A stretch of 64,000 nucleotides of DNA from Bradyrhizobium sp. GTDB lineage: Bacteria > Pseudomonadota > Alphaproteobacteria > Rhizobiales > Beijerinckiaceae. The translations under genes and the position numbers were made by a program. Shown piece after piece: positions 1 to 9,265 of the stretch (position 1 is its first letter; every line of letters starts with the position of its first letter). The notes beneath the pieces are model-generated. The model was not told the DNA's origin. It searched no databases and saw only the letters and a program-made list of their open reading frames with translations. Where the stretch lies: NCBI GenBank assembly GCA_004799435.1, contig SSMV01000056.1:1-64000 (forward strand), read 5' to 3'.

Positions 1-733
1 CGGCGGCGAAAATCTGATTGCGCTCGCCATCGCCCTCGCCGCGGATCTGCTCGGATTGCTGCTGCGCCTGGGCGACCGTCACCGTCACTTTGGCGTCCGC
101 GTCAGCCTTGATCTGCTGGCTCTGCTGCGAGCCTTGGGCGCGGAAGGAGGCCGCGAGGCGCTGGCGCTCCGCCTGCATGCGGTGGAACACCGCCTCCGAG
201 TTTTCCTGCGGCAGGTCGGCGCGTTTGATCCGCACGTCGATGATGTCGAGGCCGAAGCGCTCCGCGCCGCCCTTCACCTGCTGGAGGATGTCGGCCATCA
301 GCGCGTCGCGCCGGTTGCGGACGATGTCGATGATCGAAGCTTCCGACAGCGTGCGGCGAAGCGCCGAATTGAGCATGCCCCCCAATTGCGCGTTCGCGCC
401 TCTAACGTCGAAGACCGACTGATAGAAGAGCAGCGGGTCGGCGATCTTGTAACGGACGAAGGCGTCGACCTCGAGGCGCTGGTTTTCGGCCACCAGAACT
501 TCCTGCCGCTCGTTGTCGAGCGCGAGGATGCGTTTGTCGATATAGACAACCGCGTCGATGAACGGCACGCGCGCATGCAGGCCAGGCTCGCTGACAAGGT
601 CGTTCACCGGTTTGCCGAACCGCAGCACAAGCGCCTGTTCGGTCGGGTCAACGGTGAAGAGGGTGAAATTGGCGAGAACGATCGCCGCCACGACGATGAC
701 GAGGACGGCGAAGCCGGAGAGAGGGTTTCTCAT
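1..733 (-). CDS. hflC: HflC, FtsH protease modulator (3' end outside window)
   Basis: This is the N-terminal 244 codons of HflC; the gene runs off the left edge. HflC pairs with HflK in a large inner-membrane SPFH/prohibitin complex that surrounds and restrains the FtsH protease. The sequence shows a short cytoplasmic start, one membrane helix at about residues 6-26, then the SPFH domain (LRFGKPV, PGLHARVPF, DNERQEVLVAE) and the start of an Ala/Gln-rich coiled coil (QAQQQSEQIRGEGD). The start ATG overlaps the hflK stop as ATGA, so the two are translationally coupled. The order hflK-hflC is the usual one. The identification is secure; the C-terminus cannot be judged. Confidence 0.95.
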   Translation of the reverse strand, partial: MRNPLSGFAVLVIVVAAIVLANFTLFTVDPTEQALVLRFGKPVNDLVSEPGLHARVPFIDAVVYIDKRILALDNERQEVLVAENQRLEVDAFVRYKIADPLLFYQSVFDVRGANAQLGGMLNSALRRTLSEASIIDIVRNRRDALMADILQQVKGGAERFGLDIIDVRIKRADLPQENSEAVFHRMQAERQRLAASFRAQGSQQSQQIKADADAKVTVTVAQAQQQSEQIRGEGDGERNQIFAA

Positions 734-1830
734 TTCGGCGCTCCCGCGGGCTTCGAGGTCGATGGGTCAAGCGCCAGATAGGGCACCGGCGCGCTCACGC
801 CCGCCGCGTCGATGATTGTCTTGCTCATGCCGCCGAGCACGCGCTCCATCGTTTCCAGATACATGCGCTCGCGGGTGACGCCGGGCGCGTTTTTATATTG
901 CGCGTAGATCTGGCTGTAGCGCGCGGTCTGGCCCTGGGCCTCAAGGATCGTCTGCTGCTTATAGGCCTTCGCCTCGGCGAGGATGCGCGAGGCGCGCCCT
1001 TCCGCCTCCGGCACGACGCTGTTGGCGTAGGTTTCGGCGTCGTTGACGGCACGCTGCTGATCCTGCTGGGCGGCGGTGACGTCGCGGTAGGCGGGGATCA
1101 CTTGCGTCGGCGCGTCGACCGACTGCAACTGCACCTGCTTGACCAGAACGCCGGCCTGATAGCTGTCGAGCACCTTCTGCATGCGAGCCTGCACGTCCGG
1201 CTCGATCGACTTGCGATCGCTGGTCAGCACGCCGTCGATCGATTTCAGACCGACGACCTCGCGCATGATGCTTTCGGCCACCGCCTTGACCGTCTCGCGC
1301 GGGTTGAGAACGTTGAAAATATAATATTCGGGATGGGCGGGATCGATCTGCCAGCTGACGCGAAAACGAACGTTGACGATGTTCTGGTCGCCCGTCAGCA
1401 TCTGGCTTTCGGTGATAACGTCGGAGCTTGCCGCGTCGTTGACATAGCCGACTTCGGTGATCTGCTGATCCCAGACCGGAACCTTGATCGCCTCGCCGAT
1501 CGGCCATGGCCAATTGGCGTTAAGGCCGGCCGCCGTCTTGCCGGTGTAGCGGCCAAAGACGAGATTGACGCCAACCTCATTGGGCTGAACGGAGTAGAAC
1601 GAGCCGAGCGCGAACCACGCGACCAGCGCGATCAGCGCCAGCAAAAGAATGAGCCGGCCGCCGCCGGTCGCCGAACCGCCGCCGCCGGGAACCAACCCGC
1701 GCAGCCGTTCCTGCAAGCGGCGCAGCCATTCCTCGAGATCGCCCGGCGGTTGCGATCCCCCCGGGCCCTGGCCCCAGGGCCCTTGCCCGGACGAACGCCA
1801 TGGTCCGCCGCCTTGATTGTTCCAGGACAT
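730..1830 (-). CDS. hflK: HflK, FtsH protease modulator
   Basis: HflK is the partner of HflC in the FtsH-regulating membrane complex. The 366-residue protein has the typical Gly/Pro/Trp-rich cytoplasmic tail (residues 1-58), one membrane helix (about 59-77), then the periplasmic SPFH domain with VQPNEVGVNLVFGRYTG, and a long coiled coil containing VVPEAEGRASRILAEAKAYK. Length and domain order are normal for the family. It is the first gene of the hflKC pair and overlaps hflC by four bases. The ATG at 1830 has a GAGG ribosome site just upstream on the minus strand. Confidence 0.96.
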   Translation of the reverse strand: MSWNNQGGGPWRSSGQGPWGQGPGGSQPPGDLEEWLRRLQERLRGLVPGGGGSATGGGRLILLLALIALVAWFALGSFYSVQPNEVGVNLVFGRYTGKTAAGLNANWPWPIGEAIKVPVWDQQITEVGYVNDAASSDVITESQMLTGDQNIVNVRFRVSWQIDPAHPEYYIFNVLNPRETVKAVAESIMREVVGLKSIDGVLTSDRKSIEPDVQARMQKVLDSYQAGVLVKQVQLQSVDAPTQVIPAYRDVTAAQQDQQRAVNDAETYANSVVPEAEGRASRILAEAKAYKQQTILEAQGQTARYSQIYAQYKNAPGVTRERMYLETMERVLGGMSKTIIDAAGVSAPVPYLALDPSTSKPAGAPK

Positions 1831-1843
1831 GCGACCTCATCTT

Positions 1844-1877
1844 GGCGCTCAGGCGCCATTCGCGCGGCCTATATAGG
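1844..1877 (-). promoter_or_regulatory. Possible hflK leader hairpin and palindrome
   Basis: In the 96-base gap upstream of hflK there is a perfect 5-bp hairpin GGCGC-TCAG-GCGCC (1844-1857) and a perfect palindrome CCTATATAGG (1868-1877), the only AT-rich spot in the gap. It could hold the hflKC promoter or an operator. This is a positional argument only, since no consensus -35/-10 pair is clear. Confidence 0.25.
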
Positions 1878-1926
1878 GGAGCGCCGCCCCCCCGGCAACG
1901 AGCAGGGCCGCTAGGGAGGGTGCGCT

Positions 1927-3252
1927 TTACGGCTCGGCCGCGTCGGCCGGCGCAGGCGTATTGGCCGTCGCCGGCTTGCGCGGGCCGCCCTCGCGGGGCG
2001 TTAGCGGCGTGACCCGCAGCGCGGCGATGCGATTGCGTTGGCGGCGCAGAACCTCGAAACGAAGACCGTGAAAACTGAAGGTTTGTTTGGGCTCGGGGAT
2101 CGTCCGCGCCTCATGAATGACCAGGCCGGCGATCGTCGCCGCCTCGTCGTCGGGCAGATTCCAGTCCATCGAGCGGTTGAGATCGCGGATGGTCACCGAC
2201 CCATCGACGATCAGCGAACCGTCGAGCTGCTTACGCACGCCGTGAACGGTGACGTCATGCTCGTCCTTAATGTCGCCGACGATCTCTTCGATGATGTCTT
2301 CGAGCGTCAGCAGGCCCAGCACGACGCCATATTCGTCGACCACCAGCGCGGAGTGAATCTTGCGGCGCAGGAAGGCCTGCAACTGGTCGCGCAGCGTCGT
2401 CGCCTCCGGCACGAACCAGGCCTCCAGCGCAATGTCGGCGGCGTTGATCCGGCTTGGATCGCCGCCCGCCGCGGCGAAGGCGCGCAGCAGATCCTTGGCG
2501 TGGAGCATGCCGATGATGTTGTCGGGTTCGCCCCGCCACAGCGGCATGCGGGTATAGGGCGAAGCCAGCACCTCGCGCACCAGTTCGGCGGCCGGCAGGT
2601 CGGCGTCGAGCGTGCGCATCTTGGTGCGATGGACCATTACGTCGGAGACGGTGACTTCGGACAGTTCGAGCAAGCCGCCGAACATGTCGCGCTCGTCGCG
2701 CGCGACTTCGCCCTCGCTATGGAGAATGTCGACCGCGCCGCGCAGCTCATCGTGACCCGAGACGCCCGATTGGCCGGACAGGGAGACGCCACAGAGGCGC
2801 AGCAGCAGGCGCACCAGCGCGCCGACCGCGCTGACGATCGGCCCGAAGACGGTGACGAAAAACGACGCGACCGGGGCGATCATCAGCGAGACTTCGTCGG
2901 GATAGGCGATCGCGATGGTCTTGGGCAGCACCTCGCCGAAGACGACGATCAGCGCGGTCATGATGACGGTCGCGTAGACGACGCCGCGCTCGCCGACCGC
3001 GGAAACCAGTTCATTGGTGGCGAGCGCCGAGGCGGCGATGGTCACGAGCTGGCCGCCGAGCAGCATCGCGCTGATGAAGCGGCCGCGCGTCGCGGCCAGG
3101 CGGGCGACCAGCGCCGCTCGCCGGTCGCCAGCCGTCTCAAGCGCGCGCAGGCGCGCGCGCGAGGCGGCGGTCAGCGCGGTTTCGGCGCCGGCGAAGAAGG
3201 CGGCGGCGAAGAGCGCGATCACGATGAAGAGAATGGCGAAAGGGGTCGACAT
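1927..3252 (-). CDS. CNNM/CorC-HlyC family membrane protein with CBS pair
   Basis: This 441-residue protein has the hemolysin C/CorC-like architecture. An N-terminal DUF21 (CNNM) membrane domain occupies about residues 1-185, with GAETALTAASRARLRAL and the hallmark FGEVLPKTIA. A CBS-domain pair follows (about 205-330: VMVHRTKMRTLDADLP, SALVVDEYGVVLGLLTLEDIIEEIVGDI), then the CorC_HlyC C-terminal domain (about 345-430). Family members are linked to magnesium or cobalt efflux and are not cytolysins despite the old name. Substrate is not evident here. It is a monocistron-like gene between hflKC and a GntR regulator on the same strand. Length is normal. Confidence 0.9.
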   Translation of the reverse strand: MSTPFAILFIVIALFAAAFFAGAETALTAASRARLRALETAGDRRAALVARLAATRGRFISAMLLGGQLVTIAASALATNELVSAVGERGVVYATVIMTALIVVFGEVLPKTIAIAYPDEVSLMIAPVASFFVTVFGPIVSAVGALVRLLLRLCGVSLSGQSGVSGHDELRGAVDILHSEGEVARDERDMFGGLLELSEVTVSDVMVHRTKMRTLDADLPAAELVREVLASPYTRMPLWRGEPDNIIGMLHAKDLLRAFAAAGGDPSRINAADIALEAWFVPEATTLRDQLQAFLRRKIHSALVVDEYGVVLGLLTLEDIIEEIVGDIKDEHDVTVHGVRKQLDGSLIVDGSVTIRDLNRSMDWNLPDDEAATIAGLVIHEARTIPEPKQTFSFHGLRFEVLRRQRNRIAALRVTPLTPREGGPRKPATANTPAPADAAEP

Positions 3253-3284
3253 GGCCGTCTTTTAGCACAGCCGAGGCTGCGCCA

Positions 3285-4070
3285 TTAGGGGTCGCCGGCC
3301 GCCAGCGCCGACTGGGGCGCGCCGACGGCGCTATCCTCGATCAGCGCGCGACGCACGTCAGCCGCTGATTCTCCTAGCAATTTCGCCATGGCGGCCCTGG
3401 CGGCGTCGGGCTTTTGCGCCGCGATCGCCTGCATCACGTCGCGGTGCTGATGGAGCCGATCATCCTTAATGGCGAGCGAGCGCCAGCCCATGCGGAACGT
3501 GCCGACCAGCGCCATTTCGATCAGGCTGCCAAGGCCGACTAGCAGGCCATTGCCGGTGGCGGCGAGGATCGCCTTGTGAAAGCGGACGTCGGCGCCGATC
3601 AGGTCACCGTCGCCGGTCTTGAAACGCTCCATATCGGCATAGGCCGCTTCGATAATCTCAAGCGAGGCGGCGTCACGAAATTCGGCGGCGAGCGCGGCCG
3701 CCGCCGGCTCGAAGATTCGGCGCAACTGGAAGACGTCGTTGACGAAATCCTCGGTTGGCGCAGCCAGCATATGCCAGGCGAGGAAATCGGAATCGAGCAT
3801 GTGCCAGTCGGACTTCGGCCGCACCATCGTGCCGACCTTCTGGCGCGACACGATCAGGCCTTTGGCCTCGAGCGCCCGGAAGGCTTCACGCAATGTCGGA
3901 CGGGAGACGCCGAAGCGCACCAGCAGGCGGGCTTCGGTCGGCAGGCGGGAGCCGGGCGGATAGAGACCGGCGATGATCTCGTAGCCAAGCACGGCGGCCA
4001 GCGAATCATTAACCCTGCGCCTGGCGATCGGCGCGCTCTCCGCTACCTCGTTGCGCTCGGGCGCGGACAT
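3285..4070 (-). CDS. GntR family (FadR/FCD subfamily) transcriptional regulator
   Basis: The protein has an N-terminal winged helix (YEIIAGLYPPGSRLPTEARL, FGVSRPTLREAFRALEAKGLI) and a C-terminal all-helical FCD ligand domain (DVRFHKAILAATGN). This is the FadR layout, used for regulators that sense small organic acids. I chose ATG at 4070 (261 residues) because GAGG lies just upstream; a GTG at 4136 would add 22 Arg-rich residues. The target is unknown: neighbours on both sides are unrelated and no sugar-acid or fatty-acid genes adjoin it. The 260 bases upstream (4071-4330) hold no convincing gene and may include its own operator. Confidence 0.85.
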   Translation of the reverse strand: MSAPERNEVAESAPIARRRVNDSLAAVLGYEIIAGLYPPGSRLPTEARLLVRFGVSRPTLREAFRALEAKGLIVSRQKVGTMVRPKSDWHMLDSDFLAWHMLAAPTEDFVNDVFQLRRIFEPAAAALAAEFRDAASLEIIEAAYADMERFKTGDGDLIGADVRFHKAILAATGNGLLVGLGSLIEMALVGTFRMGWRSLAIKDDRLHQHRDVMQAIAAQKPDAARAAMAKLLGESAADVRRALIEDSAVGAPQSALAAGDP

Positions 4071-4330
4071 CCGCCTCGCCGTTGCACGCCGTTTGGGTCT
4101 CGTCGTTTCGACCACGACCTCGCTCCGTTCGCCCACCGGCCGCCAGCCTCGCCCGCTACGCGCGGCTCGGGAGGCGCCGGGACGAAATCGCCGATTTCGA
4201 TCCCGCAGACCCCTGTAAAGCGGGCCTTTGACCTCCGCAATAGCCTATCTGGCGGCGGCGGCCCGGCCGCTCGCCTCCCGAAGCCCGGAATCGCAGGTTT
4301 GACGACCCTGTCGCAATCGCGATTCGCCGC

Positions 4331-4543
4331 TCAGCCGAGCCGGCGATCCTTGCGCAGGCGCTCGCTGTCGCGCCGTTCCCGCACGATCACCATCCAGGCG
4401 ACGACGACGACGAACAAGGCGCCGTCCGTGATCGCCAATTTGAGAAACGTCTCGGGGGTAAAAATCTGACCCCATAGCTGGGCGAGGCCGAGCGCGATCC
4501 CGGCGAGAAACAGCGCGAAGGCGACGGCGCCGGGCGCGCTCAT
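4331..4543 (-). CDS. Small two-helix membrane protein, unknown function
   Basis: This is a 70-residue protein starting MSAPGAVAF. It has two hydrophobic helices (about 6-26 and 38-55) and a basic, charged tail ([14 protein letters not shown]). Its ATG overlaps the stop of the YbjQ gene as ATGA, so it is very likely translated by coupling. I do not recognise a family. The coupling suggests it works with the YbjQ protein at the membrane, but that is inference. Confidence 0.72.
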   Translation of the reverse strand: MSAPGAVAFALFLAGIALGLAQLWGQIFTPETFLKLAITDGALFVVVVAWMVIVRERRDSERLRKDRRLG

Positions 4544-4875
4544 CGCGTCGGCTCGGCGACCACCGCCGTCCCGTAGCAGATGACCTCGGTGACGCCGGCC
4601 ATGATTTCGGTTGCGTCGTAACGCATCGCGACGACGGCGTTGGCGCCGTTGCGCTCCGCATGGTCGCACATCATGTCATAGGCCTCGGTGCGCGTGCGCT
4701 CGCAGAGGTTGGTGTAGATCGAGATATTGCCGCCAAACAGCGTCTGAATCGCTCCGGCGAAATTGCCGACCACCGAGCGCGAGCGCACGACGATGCCGCG
4801 CACGACGCCGACATTGCGCACGATGTTGAGGCCGGGAATCTCGAACCCCGTCGTCACCATGTCCGGCGTCATCAT
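4540..4875 (-). CDS. YbjQ/UPF0145 family putative heavy-metal-binding protein
   Basis: The 111-residue protein matches the YbjQ (UPF0145) family: [14 protein letters not shown] at the start, [15 protein letters not shown], and the later [12 protein letters not shown]. These are small soluble pentameric proteins often labelled heavy-metal-binding, with no proven role. It starts 30 bases after the trpB stop on the same strand, in the place where trpA is often found in related bacteria. It is coupled to a small membrane protein by ATGA overlap. Confidence 0.9.
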   Translation of the reverse strand: MMTPDMVTTGFEIPGLNIVRNVGVVRGIVVRSRSVVGNFAGAIQTLFGGNISIYTNLCERTRTEAYDMMCDHAERNGANAVVAMRYDATEIMAGVTEVICYGTAVVAEPTR

Positions 4876-4905
4876 GGGCGTCTCCCAGGCTGGATCGGCG
4901 GGAGC

Positions 4906-6126
4906 CTACATCCCGCCGAGCAGGTCGGCCACGGTGAAGATGTCCTTGTCGCCGCGGCCCGACAGATTGACCACCATCAGGTGATCGGGCGCTTTCCTGG
5001 GCGCAAGCTCGATCACCTTGGCCAGCGCATGGGCCGGCTCGAGCGCCGGAATGATGCCCTCAAGCTCCGAACACAGTTTGAAAGCCGCCAGCGTTTCTTT
5101 GTCGGTCGCCGAGAGATAGGTGACGCGGCCGGATTCCTTCAGCCAGGAATGTTCGGGGCCGATGCCGGGATAGTCGAGGCCGGCCGAGATCGAATGGCCC
5201 TCGTTGATCTGGCCGTCGTCGTCCATCAGCAAATAGGTGCGATTGCCATGCAGCACCCCTGGCCGGCCGCCGGCCAGCGACGCTGCGTGGCCATTGGCGA
5301 CCTCAAGCCCGTGGCCCGCCGCCTCGACGCCGTAAATCTCGACGCTCGGGTCGTCGAGGAACGGATGAAAGAGGCCAATCGCGTTGGAGCCGCCACCGAT
5401 ACAGGCGATCAGGCTGTCGGGCAGGCGGCCCTCGCGTTCCTGCATCTGCGCGCGGGTTTCCTCGCCGATGATGCATTGAAAATCGCGCACCATCGCCGGA
5501 TAGGGATGGGGTCCGGCGCAGGTGCCGATGCAATAGAATGTGTCGGCGACATTGGTCACCCAGTCGCGCAGCGCCTCGTTCATCGCATCCTTCAGCGTGC
5601 GGGCGCCCGACTGCACTGGCCGCACTTCGGCGCCGAGCAGTTTCATGCGGAAGACATTGGGCTTCTGGCGCTCGATGTCGACCGCGCCCATATAGACGAC
5701 GCATTTCAGGCCGAAGCGGGCGCAGGCGGTGGCGGTGGCGACGCCATGCTGACCGGCGCCGGTCTCGGCGATGATGCGGGTCTTGCCCATGCGTCGGGCG
5801 AGCAGGATCTGGCCCAGCACATTGTTGATCTTATGCGCGCCGGTGTGATTGAGCTCTTCGCGCTTGAAATAGATTTTTGCGCCGCCGAGCTTCTCGGTGA
5901 ACCGCTCGGCGAAATAAAGCGGGCTCGGGCGCCCGACATAATGGGTCAGCAGCCCGTCGAGCTCGCGCTTGAAACCCGGATCGGCCCTGGCCTCGCGATA
6001 GGCGTCCTCGAGCGACAGCACCAAGGGCATCAGGGTCTCGGCGACGAAGCGTCCGCCGAAAATGCCGAAATGGCCGTGTTCGTCGGGGCCGTTGCGGAAC
6101 GAATTGGGCGTGTCGACTTTGGTCAC
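4906..6126 (-). CDS. trpB: Tryptophan synthase beta subunit
   Basis: TrpB condenses indole with L-serine to give L-tryptophan, using PLP in an alpha2-beta2 complex with TrpA. The 406-residue protein shows the PLP lysine in HTGAHKINN (Lys99), the GAGQHG segment, and the phosphate-gripping GGGSNAIG loop. Length is normal. It is coupled to trpF by ATGA overlap. No trpA lies downstream: the next gene is a YbjQ protein. The partner subunit must therefore be encoded elsewhere. Confidence 0.97.
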   Translation of the reverse strand: MTKVDTPNSFRNGPDEHGHFGIFGGRFVAETLMPLVLSLEDAYREARADPGFKRELDGLLTHYVGRPSPLYFAERFTEKLGGAKIYFKREELNHTGAHKINNVLGQILLARRMGKTRIIAETGAGQHGVATATACARFGLKCVVYMGAVDIERQKPNVFRMKLLGAEVRPVQSGARTLKDAMNEALRDWVTNVADTFYCIGTCAGPHPYPAMVRDFQCIIGEETRAQMQEREGRLPDSLIACIGGGSNAIGLFHPFLDDPSVEIYGVEAAGHGLEVANGHAASLAGGRPGVLHGNRTYLLMDDDGQINEGHSISAGLDYPGIGPEHSWLKESGRVTYLSATDKETLAAFKLCSELEGIIPALEPAHALAKVIELAPRKAPDHLMVVNLSGRGDKDIFTVADLLGGM

Positions 6127-6827
6127 GCGGAGCTCCTTGCCGCTCTTGTCGCTTCTTGCGTTTTCCGGCCGTCCTGGGCGCGCGCGAAGGCGGCGCGCGC
6201 GGCGGCGGCGAAGGCGGCGATTTGCGCTTCGTCCTTGACGCCGGGCGCACGCTCGACGCCCGAGGAGACGTCAACGCCCTCAGCGCCCGAGAGCGCGATC
6301 GCCTCGCCGACATTGGCCGCATCGAGACCGCCCGACAGTAGCCAGGGAGTGGAAGGGGCGAAATCGCGCGCCAGGCGCCAGTCAAAGGCGCGCCCGTTGC
6401 CGCCCGGCCGCGTCGCGTCCTTGGGTGGTTTGGCGTCGATCAACAGCCAGTCGGCGACACCGGTAAAATCACGCGCCTGGGCAAAGTCGCCGGCTTCCGA
6501 GACGCCGATCGCCTTCATCACCTCTCGGCCGAAGGTTTGCTTGATCGCCGCGACGCGATCGGGCGTTTCGCGACCATGCAACTGCAGAATGTCGGGCGAG
6601 ACCCTGGCGACGATCGCCGCCAGTGCTTCGTCATCGGCGTCGACGCTGAGCGCGACGATCCTCGCGCGCCCGCGCGCCCGCGCTGCGAGTTCCTCGGCGC
6701 GATCAAGGGTGACGAAGCGCGGGCTCTTGGCGAAGAACACCAGCCCGACCATGTCGGCGCCCGCGCCAATCGCCGCTTCCAGCGTCGCCGCGGTCGACAG
6801 GCCGCAGATTTTGACGGTCGAATGCAT
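6123..6827 (-). CDS. trpF: Phosphoribosylanthranilate isomerase
   Basis: TrpF isomerises N-(5-phosphoribosyl)anthranilate to CdRP, the third step of tryptophan synthesis. The 234-residue TIM barrel has the catalytic Cys8 in VKICGL and the catalytic Asp131 in LLIDAKPPK. The phosphate loop [11 protein letters not shown] and the closing GVDVSSGVE follow. Length is slightly above the family norm because of a C-terminal Arg-rich extension. It heads the trpF-trpB pair and is coupled to trpB by a 4-base overlap. Confidence 0.96.
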   Translation of the reverse strand: MHSTVKICGLSTAATLEAAIGAGADMVGLVFFAKSPRFVTLDRAEELAARARGRARIVALSVDADDEALAAIVARVSPDILQLHGRETPDRVAAIKQTFGREVMKAIGVSEAGDFAQARDFTGVADWLLIDAKPPKDATRPGGNGRAFDWRLARDFAPSTPWLLSGGLDAANVGEAIALSGAEGVDVSSGVERAPGVKDEAQIAAFAAAARAAFARAQDGRKTQEATRAARSSA

Positions 6828-6894
6828 GCGCCTCTTTCGGGCAAACCCGGCGCGAAGTCAAAACTTTCGCCCGTTTCGAGGCTAGGAGCGCGGC

Positions 6895-7464
6895 CTAGCC
6901 CTGCGCGCCGAGCCCCGATTTGGCGATATGCTCGCGCAGTTCGGCGCTCGCGGTCTCGGCGCGCTCGGCGAGCGCCTTCACATTCTCCGTCAGTTCGGTG
7001 TTCTGACGCAGCAGGGCTTCGACGCTCTCCGTCAGCGCGGTGTTCTTGGTCAGCATCTCGACCAGCAGCGCCGTCTGTTCGCGCATCTGCTGCTGACGCT
7101 GCTCGTTGATCTGATGCAACTCCTCGCGATGCTGCGCGTCGGCGACGCTATTGGCCTTGTCGCGATCGGCCTGACGGGTCTGGGCGAGCAGGATCAGCGG
7201 CGCGGCATAGGCCGCCTGCAACGAGAAGGCGAGATTGAGCAGGATGAAGGGATAGACGTCGAATTGCGTCCAGCCGGCGACATTGACCCAGATCCAGACG
7301 CCGACAATGAACGTTTGCGCAATCAGGAAGGTCGGCGTGCCGAAGAAGCGGGCGAAGGTCTCCGCTCTCGTGCCGAACCAGTCGCTGCCGAAAGCCGACT
7401 CGATATGGGCGTGGGGCAGATGAAATCGCCTGACCCAGGCGTGATGCGATGTGTCCTGCGTCAT
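6895..7464 (-). CDS. DUF1003 family membrane protein
   Basis: The protein matches DUF1003. Two membrane helices lie in the first half (TFLIAQTFIVGVWIWVNVAG and PFILLNLAFSLQAAYAAPLI), followed by the typical LAQTRQADRDK. A long heptad-like coiled coil runs to the C-terminus (NTALTESVEALL, NTELTENVKALAERAE). Function is unknown. I chose ATG at 7464 (189 residues) because GGGGGG sits five bases upstream; an ATG at 7476 would add four residues. It stands alone between trpF and an ornithine-cyclodeaminase-like gene. Confidence 0.88.
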   Translation of the reverse strand: MTQDTSHHAWVRRFHLPHAHIESAFGSDWFGTRAETFARFFGTPTFLIAQTFIVGVWIWVNVAGWTQFDVYPFILLNLAFSLQAAYAAPLILLAQTRQADRDKANSVADAQHREELHQINEQRQQQMREQTALLVEMLTKNTALTESVEALLRQNTELTENVKALAERAETASAELREHIAKSGLGAQG

Positions 7465-7557
7465 GCGTCCCCCCATTTCGGCTTCCGGCGTCCGTCCGGA
7501 CCTTTGGAGCGGTCAGATGAAACTCTTGTGACAAGCCGTTCCGGCGATCCTACGCCT

Positions 7558-8508
7558 TCAGTTCCCGCCTGTCCGCCGCCACACCAGGGCCGCCGCCGCC
7601 AAATCTTCGATGGCCGCGCCGACCGATTTGAACAGGGTGATCTCGTCCGCCGCCGTCCGGCCTGGTGCGCCGCAAACCAGCGAGGCGAGATCGCCGGCGA
7701 CATCGGCCTGAACGATCGCCCCGCTTCGCAATGCAATCGCGACGTCGCCGCCTTCGCTGAGCGCACCCTCGGCATCGACAAAGATGCGCGCTCGCTTCAG
7801 CGCCGCGTCGTCGGCCTCGCGCATATGCATCGAAAAGGCGCCGACCAGATCGATATGCTGACCGGGCTTGAGCCAGGCGCCGGCGATCAGCGGCGCCGGC
7901 GAAAGCGTGGCGCAGGCAATGATGTCGGCCTCGGCGACCGCCTCCGGCAAATTCTCGACCGCGCGGGCGTCATAGCCTTCCGCGGCAAGCGCAGCGGCGA
8001 GCCGGCGGGCGCCCTCGGGCCGGTGGTTCCACACCGCGATATGTTCGATCGGCCGCTGGCTGGCGTGGGCGCGCGCGAGAAAAGGCGCGAGCGCGCCGGC
8101 GCCGACCATAAGCAATCGCCGAGCCCGGGGCGGGGCGAGGAAGCGGGCGGCCAGCGCCGAAGCGGCGGCAGTGCGCCAGAGCGTCAGGCGCGTTCCGTCG
8201 AGCGTCGCCAGAGTCGCGCCAGTGACGCCCGATTGCAGCGCGTAAAGCCCCTGAACGGCGGAAAGGCCACGTGCGCCGTTGCCGGGAAAGACATTGACGA
8301 TCTTGACGCCGAGAATGTCGCCGGCGCCGCCGAGGCGTCCCCAGGCCGGCATCAGCAACATTGTCGCCGCCGCCTCGCCCGGCCGTTCGATTTCGTGATG
8401 GCTGCGCGCTGGCGCCTGGAAGCCGCCTCGAAACGCCTCGGCGAGGGCGTCGATCAGCGAGGGAAAATCCAGCGCGGCGTCGATCTCAGGGGCGGTGAAA
8501 TGACGCAT
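7558..8508 (-). CDS. Ornithine cyclodeaminase / mu-crystallin family protein
   Basis: This 316-residue enzyme belongs to the ornithine cyclodeaminase/mu-crystallin family, NAD(P)-dependent enzymes acting on amino or imino acids (ornithine, alanine, ketimines). It shows the N-terminal dimer region, LTLWRTAAASALAARFLA, and a Rossmann motif LLMVGAGALAPFLARAH with the later IIACATLSPAPLIAG. The exact substrate cannot be assigned; ketimine or delta1-pyrroline-2-carboxylate reductase are as likely as ornithine cyclodeaminase. I chose ATG at 8508 (MRHFTAPEID) because the in-frame extension to 8580 would overlap the upstream lapA gene. Its start lies 14 bases from the lapA stop, so it may be in the same transcript. 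Confidence 0.86.
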   Translation of the reverse strand: MRHFTAPEIDAALDFPSLIDALAEAFRGGFQAPARSHHEIERPGEAAATMLLMPAWGRLGGAGDILGVKIVNVFPGNGARGLSAVQGLYALQSGVTGATLATLDGTRLTLWRTAAASALAARFLAPPRARRLLMVGAGALAPFLARAHASQRPIEHIAVWNHRPEGARRLAAALAAEGYDARAVENLPEAVAEADIIACATLSPAPLIAGAWLKPGQHIDLVGAFSMHMREADDAALKRARIFVDAEGALSEGGDVAIALRSGAIVQADVAGDLASLVCGAPGRTAADEITLFKSVGAAIEDLAAAALVWRRTGGN

Positions 8509-8522
8509 GAGGGCTGGCGGGT

Positions 8523-8843
8523 TCAGTGCGGCGGCACTGCGGGCAGGCGGGTCCGGGCCGCATCGGCCTCCGCCCGCCAACGATCGGCCTCGGCGCGATT
8601 GCGCCGCTCGGCGCGCCGATGCCGCCCTTGGGCGAGCCAGGTCGCCACGCCGCCGGCGATCACGCCCAGCATCGCGGTGAGGATCAGCACGACGAACAGC
8701 GGCGCGTTGAAAGCGAAAGCGGGAATGTCGCCCGACGGGAAGGGATCGAAATAAACGGTGACGAACTGCCGGTTGGCGAAGGCGAACAGCAACAGCAGGA
8801 TCGCGATCGGCGCGACGGTTGCGAATTTGAGAATGCGAAGCAT
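8523..8843 (-). CDS. LapA-domain (DUF1049) inner-membrane protein
   Basis: The 106-residue protein has two membrane helices (residues about 5-22 and 42-66) separated by a short periplasmic turn with FANRQFVTVYFDPFP, which is typical of DUF1049/LapA. A charged, Arg/Ala-rich cytoplasmic helix follows (RRAERRNRAEADRWRAEADA). In enterobacteria LapA is tied to lipopolysaccharide assembly control; here the function is not known. The gene follows ihfB, an arrangement common in alphaproteobacteria. ATG at 8843 gives the usual MLRILKF start. Confidence 0.85.
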   Translation of the reverse strand: MLRILKFATVAPIAILLLLFAFANRQFVTVYFDPFPSGDIPAFAFNAPLFVVLILTAMLGVIAGGVATWLAQGRHRRAERRNRAEADRWRAEADAARTRLPAVPPH

Positions 8844-8933
8844 GACGCTATCCGGCGGTTCGGTTCGCGACCGCAAATCGCGACAATGCCGTGAAAGCCG
8901 GTTTCAGTCGACCGGCTTGTCAGTCGGGCGGCG

Positions 8934-9224
8934 TCAGTCGAGCGGCTTGAGGTTGAGCCGCTCGCGCAATTCCTTGCCCGTCTTGAAGAAGGGAACCAGC
9001 TTCTCGGTCACCGGCACCTTGTCGCCGGTGCGCGGGTTGCGGCCGGTGCGGGCGAGCCTCTGCTTGGTCGAGAAGGCCCCGAAGCCGCGCAACTCGACCC
9101 GTTCGCCGCGCGATAGCGCGTCGGCGATCTCGCCCAGAATTGCGTCGACGATGTTCTCGATGTCGCGTTGATAGAGATGCGGATTGCGCGCCGACATGCG
9201 CTGCACGAGTTCGGATTTAATCAA
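8934..9224 (-). CDS. ihfB: Integration host factor subunit beta
   Basis: IHF-beta is the DNA-bending nucleoid protein that pairs with IHF-alpha. The 96-residue product has the family start IKSELVQRM, the dimer helices, [17 protein letters not shown], and the DNA-arm proline region [12 protein letters not shown]. The start appears to be TTG at 9224: it gives the conserved M-IKSEL N-terminus and has a GGGGGG ribosome site just upstream. An in-frame upstream start would add eight non-conserved residues. The gene lies between sppA and lapA on the same strand. Confidence 0.95.
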   Translation of the reverse strand: MIKSELVQRMSARNPHLYQRDIENIVDAILGEIADALSRGERVELRGFGAFSTKQRLARTGRNPRTGDKVPVTEKLVPFFKTGKELRERLNLKPLD

Positions 9225-9265
9225 TGGACGCCCCCCAGAAACGACCACGAACCCCGTCGCAAAAC

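Noticed and set aside
4660-6885. A 741-codon open frame on the plus strand
   Set aside because: It lies opposite trpB and trpF, whose active-site motifs are intact. Long antisense frames are common in GC-rich DNA.
6928-8754. A 608-codon open frame on the plus strand
   Set aside because: It runs antisense across three genes (DUF1003, cyclodeaminase-like, lapA) with Arg/Gly-rich composition typical of shadow frames.
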